A stretch of DNA of 64,000 nucleotides from Providencia heimbachae ATCC 35613 (GCF_001655055.1 NZ_LXEW01000047.1:62001-126000), one strand, 5' to 3'; positions 11,295 through 22,808 are shown, numbered from the stretch's first letter. Notes: a model not told the origin generated them from the letters alone. A program made the numbers and translations.

Positions 11295-12758
11295 GTGAAT
11301 ACACAACAATTAGCGAAATTAAGAACATCAGTGCCAGAAATGAGAAGAGTCAGGCACATCCATTTTGTCGGCATCGGCGGTGCTGGCATGGGTGGTATCG
11401 CTGAAGTGTTGGCAAATGAAGGTTATGAAATTAGTGGTTCGGACTTGGCTCCAAATGCAGTGACTCAGCAATTAACCAATTTGGGCGCAACAATTTATTT
11501 TAATCACCGCCCTGAAAATGTTGAAAATGCCAGTGTTGTGGTGGTTTCTACAGCCATTTCTGCTGAAAATCCAGAAATTCAAGCGGCAAATGAATTACGG
11601 ATACCCGTTATTCGTCGTGCAGAGATGTTGGCTGAATTAATGCGTTATCGTCATGGAATTGCTGTGGCGGGTACGCACGGAAAAACAACCACGACTGCGA
11701 TGATTTCAGGTATTTATGCGCAAGCAGGCCTAGATCCAACATTTGTGAATGGTGGGTTAGTGAAATCAGCAGGTACGCATGCCCGTTTAGGTAGCAGTCG
11801 CTATCTCATCGCAGAGGCCGATGAAAGTGATGCATCGTTCTTACATTTACAGCCTTTGGTTGCGGTAGTCACGAACATTGAAGCTGACCATATGGACACC
11901 TATCAGGGCAACTTTGAAAATTTAACGGATACTTTCATTAATTTTCTGCATAACTTGCCTTTCTATGGTCGTGCTGTGATGTGTATTGATGACCCAGTGA
12001 TCCGTACATTACTGCCAAGAATTGGTCGTTACATCACCACTTATGGTTTTAGTGAAGATGCTGATGTCAGAATTATCAAGTACGAGCAAAAAGGCAACCA
12101 AGGGTTCTTTACTATTGCTCGTGAAGGAATGCCTGAGCTAACTGTCGTTTTAAACGCACCGGGTCGCCATAACGCATTGAATGCGACAGCGGCAGTTGCA
12201 GTAGCAACAGAAGAAGGCATTGATGACCTTCATATTTTGACTGCTTTGGTTGAATTCCAAGGAACAGGACGCCGCTTTGATTTCCTCGGGAATTATGCAT
12301 TACGTCATGTCAATGGCAAAGAAGGCGAAGTGATGCTGGTTGATGACTATGGCCATCACCCGACGGAAGTGGATGCAACAATTAAAGCAGCAAGAGCAGG
12401 GTGGCCGGATAAACGCATTGTCATGGTTTTTCAGCCACATCGTTATTCGCGTACACGCGATTTATATGATGACTTTGCCAACGTATTGAGTCAGGTAGAT
12501 GTACTGCTAATGCTTGAAGTATATGCCGCCGGGGAAAAAGCTGTGCCCGGTGCAGACAGCCGCTCATTATGCAGAACGATTCGTAATCGTGGTCAGGTAG
12601 ATCCAATTTTTGTGGCAGATCCTGAACAAGTCAGCCATATCTTGGCTCAGGCACTTGATGATAATGATTTAATTTTAGTTCAAGGCGCAGGAAATATTGG
12701 TAAAATAGCCAAAACCCTTGCTGAAACAAAATTACAGCCACCAATGGTTGAGGAATGA
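11295..12758 (+). CDS. murC: UDP-MurNAc:L-alanine ligase MurC
   Basis: A cytoplasmic ATP-dependent ligase of 487 residues that attaches L-alanine to UDP-MurNAc, the first stem-peptide step. The N-terminal [15 protein letters not shown] nucleotide loop is near residue 26, and the P-loop GTHGKTTTT near residue 126. The [12 protein letters not shown] and [10 protein letters not shown] motifs are typical of MurC. The start is GTG, chosen because it yields [10 protein letters not shown] as in E. coli. The stop overlaps the upstream ATG of ddlB. Confidence 0.97.
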   Translation: MNTQQLAKLRTSVPEMRRVRHIHFVGIGGAGMGGIAEVLANEGYEISGSDLAPNAVTQQLTNLGATIYFNHRPENVENASVVVVSTAISAENPEIQAANELRIPVIRRAEMLAELMRYRHGIAVAGTHGKTTTTAMISGIYAQAGLDPTFVNGGLVKSAGTHARLGSSRYLIAEADESDASFLHLQPLVAVVTNIEADHMDTYQGNFENLTDTFINFLHNLPFYGRAVMCIDDPVIRTLLPRIGRYITTYGFSEDADVRIIKYEQKGNQGFFTIAREGMPELTVVLNAPGRHNALNATAAVAVATEEGIDDLHILTALVEFQGTGRRFDFLGNYALRHVNGKEGEVMLVDDYGHHPTEVDATIKAARAGWPDKRIVMVFQPHRYSRTRDLYDDFANVLSQVDVLLMLEVYAAGEKAVPGADSRSLCRTIRNRGQVDPIFVADPEQVSHILAQALDDNDLILVQGAGNIGKIAKTLAETKLQPPMVEE

Positions 12759-12760
12759 GC

Positions 12761-13681
12761 ATGACAGAGAAAGTTGCGGTTTTATTAGGAGGAACATCTG
12801 CTGAACGTGAGGTTTCACTTCAGTCAGGAAGCGCTGTGCTAAAAGGGCTTTGCCAAGCAGGCATTGACGCGCACCCTATTGATACCAAAGATTTCCCTGT
12901 GGTGACACTAAAAGAAGCCGGTTTTGATAAAGTCTTTATCGCATTACATGGTCGCGGCGGTGAAGACGGTACTATCCAAGGCATGCTTGAATTTCTCGGT
13001 CTTCCATACACAGGCAGTGGTGTAATGGCCTCAGCCTTAAGTATGGATAAGCTAAGAACTAAACAACTTTGGCAAGGTGCTGAGCTGAGTGTATCGCCTT
13101 ATATCTCGTTGACGAAACAGCAATATACACAAATGACTGAAGCGCAAATTGCTCAGCAAGCTAAGCCTCTTGGATTGCCATTGATAGTTAAACCAAGCTT
13201 GGAAGGCTCAAGTGTTGGTATGAGTAAAGTTGATAGTTTAGATAAATTATCCTCAGCCATTGAACTGGCATTTGAATTTGACGAAACATTGCTAATTGAA
13301 AAATGGTTGAGTGGTCCTGAATATACGGTTGCTGTGTTGGGTAATGAAACATTACCGTCAATTCGTATTCAACCACCGGGTATTTTTTATGACTATGAAG
13401 CAAAGTATCTCTCTGATGAGACTCAATATTTTTGCCCAAGTGGTTTAGATGCTCAGCGAGAATCTGAACTTGCGACGCTTGCGATGCAAGCATATCAAGC
13501 GGTGGGTTGTCGTGGATGGGGTCGAGTTGATGTCATGCAAGACAGTGACGGCCAATTTTATTTGCTTGAGGTGAATACTTCACCGGGCATGACTAGCCAT
13601 AGCCTTGTGCCGATGGCAGCGAATCAAGCAGGATTGGATTTCTCACAATTAGTTGTGCGTATTTTGGAATTGGCTCGTTGA
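12761..13681 (+). CDS. ddlB: D-alanine-D-alanine ligase B
   Basis: An ATP-grasp enzyme that joins two D-alanines to give the substrate of MurF; it is the target of D-cycloserine. With the ATG at 12761 the protein has 306 residues, equal to E. coli DdlB. An ATG six bases earlier overlaps the murC stop and would add two residues. Motifs include [10 protein letters not shown] near residue 63, the ATP-binding [12 protein letters not shown] near residue 144, and [12 protein letters not shown] near residue 270 with the metal-binding acidic and asparagine residues. In E. coli the residue before NTSPG differs, which is neutral. Confidence 0.97.
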   Translation: MTEKVAVLLGGTSAEREVSLQSGSAVLKGLCQAGIDAHPIDTKDFPVVTLKEAGFDKVFIALHGRGGEDGTIQGMLEFLGLPYTGSGVMASALSMDKLRTKQLWQGAELSVSPYISLTKQQYTQMTEAQIAQQAKPLGLPLIVKPSLEGSSVGMSKVDSLDKLSSAIELAFEFDETLLIEKWLSGPEYTVAVLGNETLPSIRIQPPGIFYDYEAKYLSDETQYFCPSGLDAQRESELATLAMQAYQAVGCRGWGRVDVMQDSDGQFYLLEVNTSPGMTSHSLVPMAANQAGLDFSQLVVRILELAR

Positions 13682-13682
13682 T

Positions 13683-14492
13683 ATGTCACAGGCAGCGTTA
13701 AACGTAAAGCATCATCAGAATAAGGGGAACGATGAAGATCCCCATTCAGGACCGAGTAATGGTGCTTTTCTGAGCGGATTGTTCTTCTTCTTAGTGGTTG
13801 TGAGTACAATCGTTTGGAGTGGTTGGACTGTGATGACTTGGATGAAGGACGCAGATAGGCTGCCAATGTCAAAGTTAGTCCTGACAGGCGAGCGTCACTA
13901 CACCAAAAACGATGATGTTAGGAAAGCAATTTTGTCCCTTGGTCAGCCGGGCACATTTATGACCGTAGACGTTAATGCTATCCAAAATCAAATTAGTATG
14001 ATGCCTTGGATCCGCCAAGTTACTGTGCGTAAACAATGGCCAGATGAGTTAAAGATCCACATCGTTGAGTATGTTCCTTTCGCAAGATGGAATGATCAAA
14101 ATATGGTGGATGGTGAAGGTCGAGTATTTACGCTTCCAGCAAGTGAAAATAGTAAAGGCGATTATGTCTTACTGTATGGACCGCAAGGAAGCCAGACCGA
14201 AGTACTTAAAGAATATTCTGTACTAAAAAATATTCTAGCGAAGCATAATATAAAGTTAAAATCGGTATCGATGACAGCGCGACATGCTTGGCAGGTTATT
14301 TTAGATAACGATGTGCGAATCGAGCTAGGCAAAAAAGAGGTATTAGAGCGGTTAAATCGGTTCCTTGAGCTTTATCCGCTTTTGCAGCAAACAACGGACA
14401 AACGCGTCGACTATGTTGACCTACGTTATACCAGTGGTGCTGCGGTGGGGTGGGCACCTTTATTGGTTGACGCACCACCGGGGTTTCAATAA
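13683..14492 (+). CDS. ftsQ: Cell division protein FtsQ
   Basis: A bitopic divisome protein of 269 residues that recruits FtsL and FtsB. After a cytoplasmic tail of about 34 residues comes one membrane segment (about 35-57), then a periplasmic POTRA domain ([15 protein letters not shown]) and the beta domain ending [13 protein letters not shown]. The ATG at 13683 gives MSQAALN as in E. coli. A longer in-frame start inside ddlB is rejected because it has no conserved sequence. The gap after ddlB is one base, and 36 nt separate it from ftsA. Confidence 0.97.
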   Translation: MSQAALNVKHHQNKGNDEDPHSGPSNGAFLSGLFFFLVVVSTIVWSGWTVMTWMKDADRLPMSKLVLTGERHYTKNDDVRKAILSLGQPGTFMTVDVNAIQNQISMMPWIRQVTVRKQWPDELKIHIVEYVPFARWNDQNMVDGEGRVFTLPASENSKGDYVLLYGPQGSQTEVLKEYSVLKNILAKHNIKLKSVSMTARHAWQVILDNDVRIELGKKEVLERLNRFLELYPLLQQTTDKRVDYVDLRYTSGAAVGWAPLLVDAPPGFQ

Positions 14493-14528
14493 TGAACATT
14501 GCTAATAATTCAAATTAGGCAGAAGCAA

Positions 14529-15785
14529 ATGATTAAAACAACGGACAGAAAATTAGTGGTAGGCCTTGAAATTGGAACTTCCAAGGTATCGGCCCTTGTT
14601 GGCGAAATTCTGCCCGATGGTATGGTTAATATTATCGGGGTGGGAAGTTGTCCATCTCGTGGAATGGATAAAGGCGGCGTCAACGACCTAGAATCGGTCG
14701 TAAAATGTGTACAAAGAACCATTGACCAAGCTGAATTAATGGCAGATTGCCAAATATCTTCTGTCTATCTCGCATTATCAGGCAAGCACGTTAGCTGCCA
14801 GAACGAAATTGGGATGGTACCTATATCGGAAGAAGAGGTAACACAGGAAGATGTGGATAGCGTTGTTCATACTGCAAAATCAGTTCGAGTGCGCGATGAA
14901 CATCGAATTTTACATGTGATTCCGCAAGAATTTGCCATTGATTACCAAGAAGGTATCAAAAATCCGGTTGGGTTATCCGGTGTTCGTATGCAAGCGAAAG
15001 TCCATTTGATTACCTGCCATAACGATATGGCAAAGAATATTGTTAAAGCGGTTGAGCGTTGTGGATTAAAAGTTGATCAGCTTATTTTTGCAGGTCTTGC
15101 TGCAAGCTATGCCGTATTAACAGAAGATGAGCGTGAATTAGGCGTATGCGTTGTTGATGTCGGTGGCGGCACCATGGATATGGCTGTTTATACGGGTGGC
15201 GCTTTACGTCATACCAAGGTCATTCCTTACGCAGGTAATGTGGTCACCAGTGATATCGCCTATGCTTTTGGTACACCACCCACTGACGCGGAAGCGATTA
15301 AAGTGCGTCACGGTTGTGCAGTCGGTTCTATCGTAAGTAAAGATGAAACTGTCGAGGTGCCGAGTGTTGGTGGGCGTCCACCGAGAAGTTTACAGCGCCA
15401 AACCTTAGCAGAAGTGATTGAGCCACGTTATACTGAGTTGTTGAATTTAGTTAATGAAGAAATTTTAAATTTACAGGAACAGTTACGCCAACAAGGTGTC
15501 AAACACCATTTGGCAGCGGGTATTGTCTTGACAGGCGGTGCCGCACAAATTGACGGATTAGTCGAGTGCGCACAGAAAGTCTTTCATACGCAGGTTAGAA
15601 TTGGTACACCGCTGAATATTACAGGATTAACGGATTATGCGCAGGAGCCATACTACTCAACGGCAGTCGGGCTTCTGCATTACGGTAAAGAAAGCCATTT
15701 AGGCGATGATACCGAGATAGAAAAACGTTCTTCAGTGGGCGGATGGTTTAGTAAAATCACCAGCTGGCTAAGAAAAGAATTTTAA
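14529..15785 (+). CDS. ftsA: Cell division protein FtsA
   Basis: An actin-like ATPase of 418 residues that tethers FtsZ to the inner membrane and signals divisome activation. The phosphate-binding GLEIGTSKVSALVGE is near residue 13, and the VVDVGGGTMDMAVYTGG actin-fold motif near residue 207. The C-terminal amphipathic helix (GGWFSKITSWLRKEF) is the known membrane-targeting sequence. The ATG at 14529 matches the E. coli MIKxTDRKLVVGLE start. A TTG 30 nt upstream would add ten unconserved residues. Confidence 0.98.
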   Translation: MIKTTDRKLVVGLEIGTSKVSALVGEILPDGMVNIIGVGSCPSRGMDKGGVNDLESVVKCVQRTIDQAELMADCQISSVYLALSGKHVSCQNEIGMVPISEEEVTQEDVDSVVHTAKSVRVRDEHRILHVIPQEFAIDYQEGIKNPVGLSGVRMQAKVHLITCHNDMAKNIVKAVERCGLKVDQLIFAGLAASYAVLTEDERELGVCVVDVGGGTMDMAVYTGGALRHTKVIPYAGNVVTSDIAYAFGTPPTDAEAIKVRHGCAVGSIVSKDETVEVPSVGGRPPRSLQRQTLAEVIEPRYTELLNLVNEEILNLQEQLRQQGVKHHLAAGIVLTGGAAQIDGLVECAQKVFHTQVRIGTPLNITGLTDYAQEPYYSTAVGLLHYGKESHLGDDTEIEKRSSVGGWFSKITSWLRKEF

Positions 15786-15845
15786 TTTTTATTCAGAAGC
15801 ATATTATTAGCTTCGCAAGTAGTAAGCACAATACGGAGAGACATT

Positions 15846-17003
15846 ATGTTTGAACCAATGGAGCTAACCAATGATGCGGTGATTAAAGTCATCGGCGTTG
15901 GTGGCGGCGGCGGCAACGCTGTTGAACACATGGTGCGTGAGCGTATCGAAGGCGTTGAGTTCTTCGCTGTGAACACTGACGCACAAGCCCTGCGTAAAAC
16001 CGCAGTCGGACAAACTATCCAGATCGGTACAGGTATTACCAAAGGTCTGGGTGCTGGCGCAAACCCTGAAGTTGGCCGCAATGCCGCTGAAGAAGACCGT
16101 GAAGCATTACGCAATGCCCTTGATGGTGCAGACATGGTTTTCATCGCAGCAGGTATGGGCGGTGGTACTGGTACTGGTGCGGCTCCGGTCGTTGCCGAAG
16201 TTGCCAAAGAATTGGGAATTCTAACGGTTGCTGTTGTGACTAAGCCATTCAATTTTGAAGGCAAAAAGCGCATGGCATTCGCAGAAGCTGGTATCACTGA
16301 GTTATCTAAGCATGTTGACTCATTGATCACTATTCCTAACGACAAATTACTGAAAGTTCTTGGTCGTGGTATCTCTTTACTGGATGCTTTTGGTGCGGCA
16401 AATGACGTACTTAAAGGCGCAGTACAAGGTATTGCAGAACTGATTACTCGCCCTGGTTTGATGAACGTGGACTTTGCTGACGTACGTACTGTTATGTCAG
16501 AAATGGGCTACGCGATGATGGGTTCAGGTGTTGCTCGTGGCGAAGACAGAGCGGAAGAAGCGGCTGAAATGGCAATTTCTAGCCCACTTCTAGAAGATAT
16601 CGACTTATCTGGCGCTCGCGGTGTGTTAGTCAACATCACTGCTGGTTTCGATCTGCGTTTAGATGAGTTTGAAACGGTAGGTAACACTATCCGTGCATTC
16701 GCATCTGACAACGCAACGGTAGTCATCGGTACTTCTCTCGACCCAGAAATGCACGAAGAGCTGCGTGTAACCGTTGTTGCTACAGGTATTGGTATGGATA
16801 AACGTCCAGAAATTACTTTAGTTAGCAATAAAATGTCACAGCAAACGTCAATGGAGCAACGCTATCAGCAGATGCAAAATAGCATGTCTTCATTAACAGA
16901 AGAGAAACCAGCGGCTAAAGCGGTCAATGACCAAAATACGCAAACAAATAAAGAACCAGATTATCTCGATATTCCTGCGTTCTTGCGTAAGCAGGCCGAT
17001 TAA
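15846..17003 (+). CDS. ftsZ: Cell division protein FtsZ
   Basis: A tubulin-like GTPase of 385 residues that polymerises into the Z ring. Visible motifs are [15 protein letters not shown] near residue 16, the tubulin signature [11 protein letters not shown] near residue 105, and the T7-loop region [11 protein letters not shown] near residue 207. A variable linker leads to the conserved C-terminal tail [12 protein letters not shown], which binds FtsA, ZipA and ZapD. A 60-nt gap with a good ribosome-binding site (CGGAGAG) separates it from ftsA. Codon use is visibly more biased than in neighbouring genes, consistent with high expression. Confidence 0.99.
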   Translation: MFEPMELTNDAVIKVIGVGGGGGNAVEHMVRERIEGVEFFAVNTDAQALRKTAVGQTIQIGTGITKGLGAGANPEVGRNAAEEDREALRNALDGADMVFIAAGMGGGTGTGAAPVVAEVAKELGILTVAVVTKPFNFEGKKRMAFAEAGITELSKHVDSLITIPNDKLLKVLGRGISLLDAFGAANDVLKGAVQGIAELITRPGLMNVDFADVRTVMSEMGYAMMGSGVARGEDRAEEAAEMAISSPLLEDIDLSGARGVLVNITAGFDLRLDEFETVGNTIRAFASDNATVVIGTSLDPEMHEELRVTVVATGIGMDKRPEITLVSNKMSQQTSMEQRYQQMQNSMSSLTEEKPAAKAVNDQNTQTNKEPDYLDIPAFLRKQAD

Positions 17004-17014
17004 TTTTATTTATA

Positions 17015-17042
17015 TTGGATTCTCCGCTTTTTGTGCTAAAAT
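17015..17042 (+). promoter_or_regulatory. Candidate lpxC promoter
   Basis: TTGGAT at 17015-17020 and TAAAAT at 17037-17042 are separated by 16 nt, just downstream of the ftsZ stop. The predicted start of transcription, near 17049, would place the hairpin at 17045-17076 at the very 5' end of the lpxC message. E. coli lpxC also has its own promoter after ftsZ. The assignment rests on hexamer matches only. Confidence 0.5.
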
Positions 17043-17044
17043 TT

Positions 17045-17076
17045 CCTACTGGTTATCCTGTATGATAATCAGTAGG
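17045..17076 (+). promoter_or_regulatory. Leader hairpin in front of lpxC
   Basis: The arms at 17045-17057 and 17064-17076 form a 13-bp stem with a single G-U pair around a 6-nt loop. No T-tract follows, so it is not an intrinsic terminator. It ends 26 nt before the lpxC ATG and may stabilise the 5' end of the message. Confidence 0.55.
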
Positions 17077-17084
17077 ACTTATAA

Positions 17085-18020
<936 letters not shown>

Positions 18021-18058
18021 GAAATTATGCAGCTATATCTGAATATAATTTAGTCAGG

Positions 18059-18580
18059 TTAGCCCTTTCTGTTGGTTGCACTAGTACTCTCTCCGGCTAG
18101 TGCAGCCAGCCGCTCAAATCTCTCTTTTAATCCTTTTGGACTTCTCTGCGCCAGTCTTAATAACTGCTGTGCTGTCTCAATACTTATCCTTCTTTCACTC
18201 ATATTTTGCTTAGTTGAGACTGTTTGCTTATTCATTGAGCTGTTTTGCTTGGTTTTTCGCATGAGATCAGGATTGATTCTGATGTCGATAGAAGATAAAG
18301 ATGGTAGAATAGACGTTCTTAATGCGGAAAGTAGGTTTATTTTTTCATAATTAAGGCGAGTCATCCAACTGGCATTAGCCACTTCAATGACTATAATATT
18401 ATTTCGGTAGTTCGCAACACGGCACATTGGTTTAATTTCGGTCGGCAGTAAACTCTTCACCGCCTTGTTCAGTTTTATAATCGCTTTTGCGTTTCGCTGA
18501 ATAAGCTGTAAAGGGCTCGACGATTTAGCCAAAGATTCATCGAGAACATCAAAAAGTGCTTGTGGATGACTGTCTCTCAT
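18059..18580 (-). CDS. DUF721 family protein (DciA-like)
   Basis: A basic protein of 173 residues on the reverse strand between lpxC and secM. Residues 20-100 show the DUF721 pattern: a helix (LNKAVKSLLP), CRVANYRNN, then IVIEVANASWMTRLNYE and a LRTSILPSL helix. The rest is a low-complexity linker rich in N, Q, S and T and a basic C-terminal helix. DUF721 includes DciA, the ancestral loader or operator of the DnaB helicase in bacteria lacking DnaC. E. coli has no gene at this position. The family assignment is good; a helicase role here is inference only. Confidence 0.75.
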   Translation of the reverse strand: MRDSHPQALFDVLDESLAKSSSPLQLIQRNAKAIIKLNKAVKSLLPTEIKPMCRVANYRNNIIVIEVANASWMTRLNYEKINLLSALRTSILPSLSSIDIRINPDLMRKTKQNSSMNKQTVSTKQNMSERRISIETAQQLLRLAQRSPKGLKERFERLAALAGESTSATNRKG

Positions 18581-18717
18581 TTTTTGCTCCGGCTGATTAT
18601 GACTGAAAAATTATATGCAAGAAATAATATATACTAAGTATTCAAATCGCATGTAATTCAAGATGTGAAAAATTTTGTGTTAAATCTATTGTAACAGACA
18701 AATTATATAAGAGTTTG

Positions 18718-19245
18718 ATGGGCATTTTAAATTTTTGGCGACAACTTGGTAGAAAATACTTTTGGTCACACCTTTTGTTAGGTGTTGTGGCTACGGGTGT
18801 CGGCTTGCCTACGATCTTAAATGCACTGTCTGAACTACAGCATACTCAAGTTAACTCTTCACCTGCTAATCGTCAAAGCCAAGCTGTTAACGCTTTCGAT
18901 AATCTATTTGCACAACAGAATTCTCAACGCTCTTCTTCTTCATCATCCTATTCCGTTAATTATTGGCAGCAGCATGCGGTAAGAAATGTCATTAGACAAC
19001 TTACGTTTGCTTTTTCTGCTAATGAAGATGATGAGTCGAATAAGCAAGCAGCACAGAAAGAACAACTTCTTGCTCCTCAGTTAATGCTAGACACATTGTA
19101 TGCAATGTTGGCACAGCGTTCACTTCAATGGGATATAAATATTGCTCAAACAAGCAGCTATATTTATCCACCTTTCATTACATATCAACCCGCAATTTGG
19201 GTTGCTCAGGTACATGGCATACGGGCTGGTCCTGTTTCTGCTTAA
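18718..19245 (+). CDS. secM: Secretion monitor SecM
   Basis: A short-lived secreted regulator of 175 residues that stalls its own ribosome to expose the secA start when export is slow. The N-terminus (MGILNFWRQLGRKYFW) and hydrophobic signal segment match E. coli SecM. The stall motif at the C-terminus is W161-V-x4-G-I-R-A-G-P172, with tyrosine rather than phenylalanine at 156, five residues before the tryptophan, and V in place of I after it. Only three residues follow the proline. I chose the ATG at 18718 over the TTG one codon earlier. The middle of the protein is a divergent serine- and glutamine-rich segment. Confidence 0.95.
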   Translation: MGILNFWRQLGRKYFWSHLLLGVVATGVGLPTILNALSELQHTQVNSSPANRQSQAVNAFDNLFAQQNSQRSSSSSSYSVNYWQQHAVRNVIRQLTFAFSANEDDESNKQAAQKEQLLAPQLMLDTLYAMLAQRSLQWDINIAQTSSYIYPPFITYQPAIWVAQVHGIRAGPVSA

Positions 19246-19266
19246 TTATCTTTTTTGATACGGCTA

Positions 19267-19282
19267 GCACATGCTTATGTGC
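19267..19282 (+). promoter_or_regulatory. secM-secA intergenic hairpin
   Basis: GCACAT at 19267-19272 pairs with ATGTGC at 19277-19282 around a 4-nt loop, between the secM stop and the secA start. In E. coli a helix in this region masks the secA ribosome-binding site and opens when SecM stalls. This stem could be its counterpart, but the full fold was not computed. Confidence 0.45.
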
Positions 19283-19347
19283 GGCATGTTATCGTTGAAA
19301 ATTATTATCACTAAAATAACCAATTGATTTACCTGAGATTAAAAAAT

Positions 19348-22059
19348 ATGTTTACAAAATTACTAACGAAAGTTTTTGGTAGCCGTAATGATCGTACGCT
19401 ACGTCGTCTACGTAAAGAAGTCGAAAAAGTTAATCGCTTAGAGCCAGAATTTGAAAAACTGACAGATGACGAGCTGAAAGCAAAAACGATTGAATTCCGT
19501 GAGCGTTTAAGTAAAAAAGAAAGTCTTGAAAGCCTCATTCCTGAAGCATTTGCAACGGTACGTGAAGCTAGCAGACGTGTATTTGGTATGCGTCATTTCG
19601 ATGTGCAGCTTATAGGTGGTATGGTTTTAAACGAACGCTGTATTGCGGAAATGCGTACGGGTGAAGGTAAAACGTTAACCGCTACATTGCCAGCTTACCT
19701 TAATGCACTCACGGGTAAAGGTGTCCACGTTATTACCGTGAATGACTACTTGGCAAAACGTGATGCTGAAAACAACCGTCCATTATTTGAATTTTTAGGT
19801 TTAACCGTTGGGATTAACCTGTCAGGTATGGCACCGCCTGCAAAACGTGAAGCCTATGCAGCAGATATTACTTACGGTACTAACAACGAATTTGGTTTTG
19901 ACTATTTACGTGACAATATGGCATTTAGCCCTGAAGAACGTGTCCAACGTAAATTACATTATGCTTTGGTGGATGAAGTCGACTCAATCCTTATCGATGA
20001 GGCGCGTACGCCACTGATCATTTCAGGACCAGCAGAAGATAGCTCAGAATTATATCAAAAAGTTGATAAACTGATCCCTCACTTGCAGCGTCAAGAAAAA
20101 GAAGATTCAGATAAATTCCAAGGTGAAGGCCATTTCTCGGTAGATGAAAAAGCCCGCCAAGTCACGATTACTGAACGTGGATTGGTCTTGATTGAGGAGT
20201 TGTTAGCGAAAGAAGGCTTAATGGATGAAGGGGAATCGTTATATTCACCGACTAACATTATGCTGATGCATCACGTAATGGCGGGCCTACGCGCTCATGC
20301 ATTATTCACACTTGATGTTGACTACATTGTTAAAGATAACCAAGTCATTATTGTTGATGAGCATACTGGTCGTACAATGGAAGGCCGTCGTTGGTCGGAT
20401 GGTCTACATCAGGCAGTAGAAGCAAAAGAAGGTGTTGAAATTCAAAATGAAAACCAAACACTTGCCTCTATTACATTCCAGAACTATTTCCGCTTGTATG
20501 AAAAATTAGCGGGTATGACGGGTACCGCAGATACAGAAGCTTTCGAATTTAGCTCTATCTATAAATTAGACACTATTGTTATCCCAACTAACCGTCCAAT
20601 GGTGCGTAAAGATTTACCTGATCTTGTTTATATGAATGAAGCTGATAAATACGAAGCTATTATTGAGGATATCCGAGAAAGAACAGCGAACGGTCAGCCT
20701 GTTCTGGTCGGTACTATCTCAATCGAAAAATCAGAATTAATTTCAAATGCACTCAACAAGGCAAAAATTGCGCATAACGTTTTGAATGCGAAATTCCACG
20801 CAATGGAAGCGGATATTATCGCTAACGCGGGTCAAGCGGGCGCCGTTACTATCGCAACGAATATGGCAGGACGTGGTACGGATATAGTATTAGGTGGTAG
20901 CTGGCAGTCAGAAGTTGCAGCCTTAGAAGAGCCGACAAAAGATCAAATTGATGCTATCAAGGCAGAATGGAAAATTCGTCATGATGCCGTATTGGCTTCA
21001 GGTGGTTTGCATATTATTGGTACTGAGCGCCATGAGTCTCGTCGTATCGATAACCAATTACGTGGTCGTGCCGGTCGTCAAGGGGATGCCGGTTCATCTC
21101 GTTTCTATCTTTCCATGGAAGATGCTTTGATGCGTATTTTCGCATCTGACCGTGTGACGGGCATGATGAAAAAGCTGGGCATGAAGCCAGGTGAAGCAAT
21201 TGAGCATCCATGGGTAACTAAAGCAATTGCCAATGCACAGCGTAAAGTCGAAAGCCGTAACTTTGATATTCGTAAGCAATTGCTTGAGTATGATGATGTT
21301 GCAAGTGATCAACGTCGTGCTATCTATAGTCAACGTAATGAATTACTGGACGGTGGTGATATCAAAGAAACCGTTGATAGCATTCGTGAAGATGTCTTAA
21401 AAACAACAATGGATGCTTATATTCCACCGCAATCGTTAGAAGAAATGTGGGATATCGAAGGGCTACATCAGCGTCTTGTGAATGACTTTGATCTTGATTT
21501 GCCAATGAAAGAATGGCTCGATAAAGAGCCTGAGCTTCATGAAGAAACACTTCGTGAGCGCATTATGGAAAAAGCGATCGAAGTTTATCAGCGCAAAGAA
21601 GAAATTGTTGGTGAAGAAGCCATGCGTAACTTTGAGAAAGGTGTCATGCTGCAAACGCTTGATACCTTATGGAAAGAACACTTGGCGGCAATGGATTATC
21701 TACGTCAAGGTATCCATTTGCGTGGTTATGCACAAAAAGATCCAAAACAAGAATACAAGCGTGAATCTTTCAGCATGTTTGCAAATATGCTTGAAGCATT
21801 GAAGTATGAAGTGATTAGCACTTTATCTAAAGTACAAGTGCGTTTACCTGAAGAAGTTGAAGCATTAGAGCAACAACGTCGTGAAGAAGCCGAGCGTTTA
21901 GCTAAAAGACAGCAGCTTAGCCATGAGGAAAGTGCTGAATCATTAATGACCGAAACTGAAGCGAAAATTGCAACTCAGGGGCACAAAATTGGTCGTAATG
22001 ACCCATGCCCTTGTGGGTCAGGTAAAAAATACAAACAATGCCATGGTCGTTTAAACTAA
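19348..22059 (+). CDS. secA: Preprotein translocase ATPase SecA
   Basis: The motor ATPase of the Sec export system, 903 residues with the start at 19348 ([16 protein letters not shown] as in E. coli). The Walker A segment MRTGEGKT is near residue 102, and Walker [17 protein letters not shown] near residue 209. Helicase motifs [16 protein letters not shown] and [10 protein letters not shown] lie in the second nucleotide-binding fold. The C-terminal zinc site [13 protein letters not shown], which binds SecB and phospholipids, is intact. It lies downstream of secM, the expected translational control arrangement. Confidence 0.99.
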   Translation: MFTKLLTKVFGSRNDRTLRRLRKEVEKVNRLEPEFEKLTDDELKAKTIEFRERLSKKESLESLIPEAFATVREASRRVFGMRHFDVQLIGGMVLNERCIAEMRTGEGKTLTATLPAYLNALTGKGVHVITVNDYLAKRDAENNRPLFEFLGLTVGINLSGMAPPAKREAYAADITYGTNNEFGFDYLRDNMAFSPEERVQRKLHYALVDEVDSILIDEARTPLIISGPAEDSSELYQKVDKLIPHLQRQEKEDSDKFQGEGHFSVDEKARQVTITERGLVLIEELLAKEGLMDEGESLYSPTNIMLMHHVMAGLRAHALFTLDVDYIVKDNQVIIVDEHTGRTMEGRRWSDGLHQAVEAKEGVEIQNENQTLASITFQNYFRLYEKLAGMTGTADTEAFEFSSIYKLDTIVIPTNRPMVRKDLPDLVYMNEADKYEAIIEDIRERTANGQPVLVGTISIEKSELISNALNKAKIAHNVLNAKFHAMEADIIANAGQAGAVTIATNMAGRGTDIVLGGSWQSEVAALEEPTKDQIDAIKAEWKIRHDAVLASGGLHIIGTERHESRRIDNQLRGRAGRQGDAGSSRFYLSMEDALMRIFASDRVTGMMKKLGMKPGEAIEHPWVTKAIANAQRKVESRNFDIRKQLLEYDDVASDQRRAIYSQRNELLDGGDIKETVDSIREDVLKTTMDAYIPPQSLEEMWDIEGLHQRLVNDFDLDLPMKEWLDKEPELHEETLRERIMEKAIEVYQRKEEIVGEEAMRNFEKGVMLQTLDTLWKEHLAAMDYLRQGIHLRGYAQKDPKQEYKRESFSMFANMLEALKYEVISTLSKVQVRLPEEVEALEQQRREEAERLAKRQQLSHEESAESLMTETEAKIATQGHKIGRNDPCPCGSGKKYKQCHGRLN

Positions 22060-22088
22060 TCATTAATCGATTAATAGCCAAACAATAA

Positions 22089-22109
22089 GGCGGGGAAACC
22101 CGCCTTTTT
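22089..22109 (+). terminator. Intrinsic terminator after secA
   Basis: A 6-bp GC-only stem (GGCGGG at 22089-22094 with CCCGCC at 22099-22104) closed by a GAAA tetraloop is followed by five T residues. It lies only 13 nt before the mutT start, so mutT either has a promoter inside secA or depends on read-through. Confidence 0.9.
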
Positions 22110-22121
22110 AACGAAGAAATT

Positions 22122-22514
22122 ATGGAAAAAAAACATCTACATATTGCTGCGGGCATTATTCGTAATGCTCAGCAACAAATATTTATTACCGAGCGCCCAG
22201 ATGGCACACATATGGCTGGCTTTTGGGAGTTTCCCGGTGGGAAATTAGAAAAAGGTGAGGAAGCTGAAGAGGCTTTAGTCCGTGAACTGGAAGAAGAAGT
22301 TGGGATTATTGTTACTGAGAGTCAACTATTTCATCGTGTTGATCACGAGTTTGATGATCGATTCATTACACTTTATTTCTTTATTGTATCTAATTGGGAT
22401 AATGAACCGTACGGAAAAGAAGGGCAAAAATCTCGCTGGATAGAGCAAAAAGATTTAGTTGCAAATGAATTCCCTCCTGCTAATCGCGTTATTGTGGATA
22501 TGCTAACTAAGTGA
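22122..22514 (+). CDS. mutT: 8-oxo-dGTP diphosphatase MutT
   Basis: A Nudix hydrolase of 130 residues, about the same length as E. coli MutT. It removes 8-oxo-dGTP from the nucleotide pool and so prevents A to C transversions. The Nudix box GGKLEKGEEAEEALVRELEEE begins near residue 38 and carries all the metal-binding glutamates. The gene keeps the secA-mutT order of E. coli and converges with yacG. Confidence 0.97.
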   Translation: MEKKHLHIAAGIIRNAQQQIFITERPDGTHMAGFWEFPGGKLEKGEEAEEALVRELEEEVGIIVTESQLFHRVDHEFDDRFITLYFFIVSNWDNEPYGKEGQKSRWIEQKDLVANEFPPANRVIVDMLTK

Positions 22515-22551
22515 AATTAGCTGCAATAATAGTCATGACGTATTGAAGATT

Positions 22552-22590
22552 AAGTGGAAACTATATTAGCTATCTATATTTTCCACTTTT
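22552..22590. terminator. Terminator between convergent mutT and yacG
   Basis: AAGTGGAAA at 22552-22560 pairs with TTTCCACTT at 22580-22588, extended by an inner TATA/TATA pairing. Adenines on one side and thymines on the other let it serve both strands. It lies exactly in the convergent gap. Confidence 0.7.
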
Positions 22591-22604
22591 AACTGAATGG
22601 ATAC

Positions 22605-22808
22605 CTAATAATTATTATCAGGCTGCTCACTCCAATTATCACTGTCAGATATATCTCCTTGGCTTTCAATGCGCTTTTCTTCGCTCGCCCATTCACCGAG
22701 GTCGATTAATTGGCAGCGTTTGCTACAAAATGGTCTAAAAGGGCTATTTTCATTCCAAACTACAATTTTTTGACAAGTTGGGCAGTTAACTTCAATAACT
22801 TCATTCAT
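22605..22808 (-). CDS. yacG: DNA gyrase inhibitor YacG
   Basis: A zinc-finger protein of 67 residues. Four cysteines are visible as CPTC near residue 9 and CSKRC near residue 28, the known zinc ribbon. The C-terminal tail is acidic and disordered, ending [10 protein letters not shown]. In E. coli the protein binds GyrB and inhibits gyrase. It is downstream of coaE and zapD on the reverse strand, the conserved coaE-zapD-yacG operon. Confidence 0.95.
   Translation of the reverse strand: MNEVIEVNCPTCQKIVVWNENSPFRPFCSKRCQLIDLGEWASEEKRIESQGDISDSDNWSEQPDNNY

Noticed and set aside
15782-16345. 187-codon reverse-strand open frame over ftsZ
   Set aside because: A shadow of the strongly biased ftsZ codons; repetitive alanine and proline content, no independent evidence.
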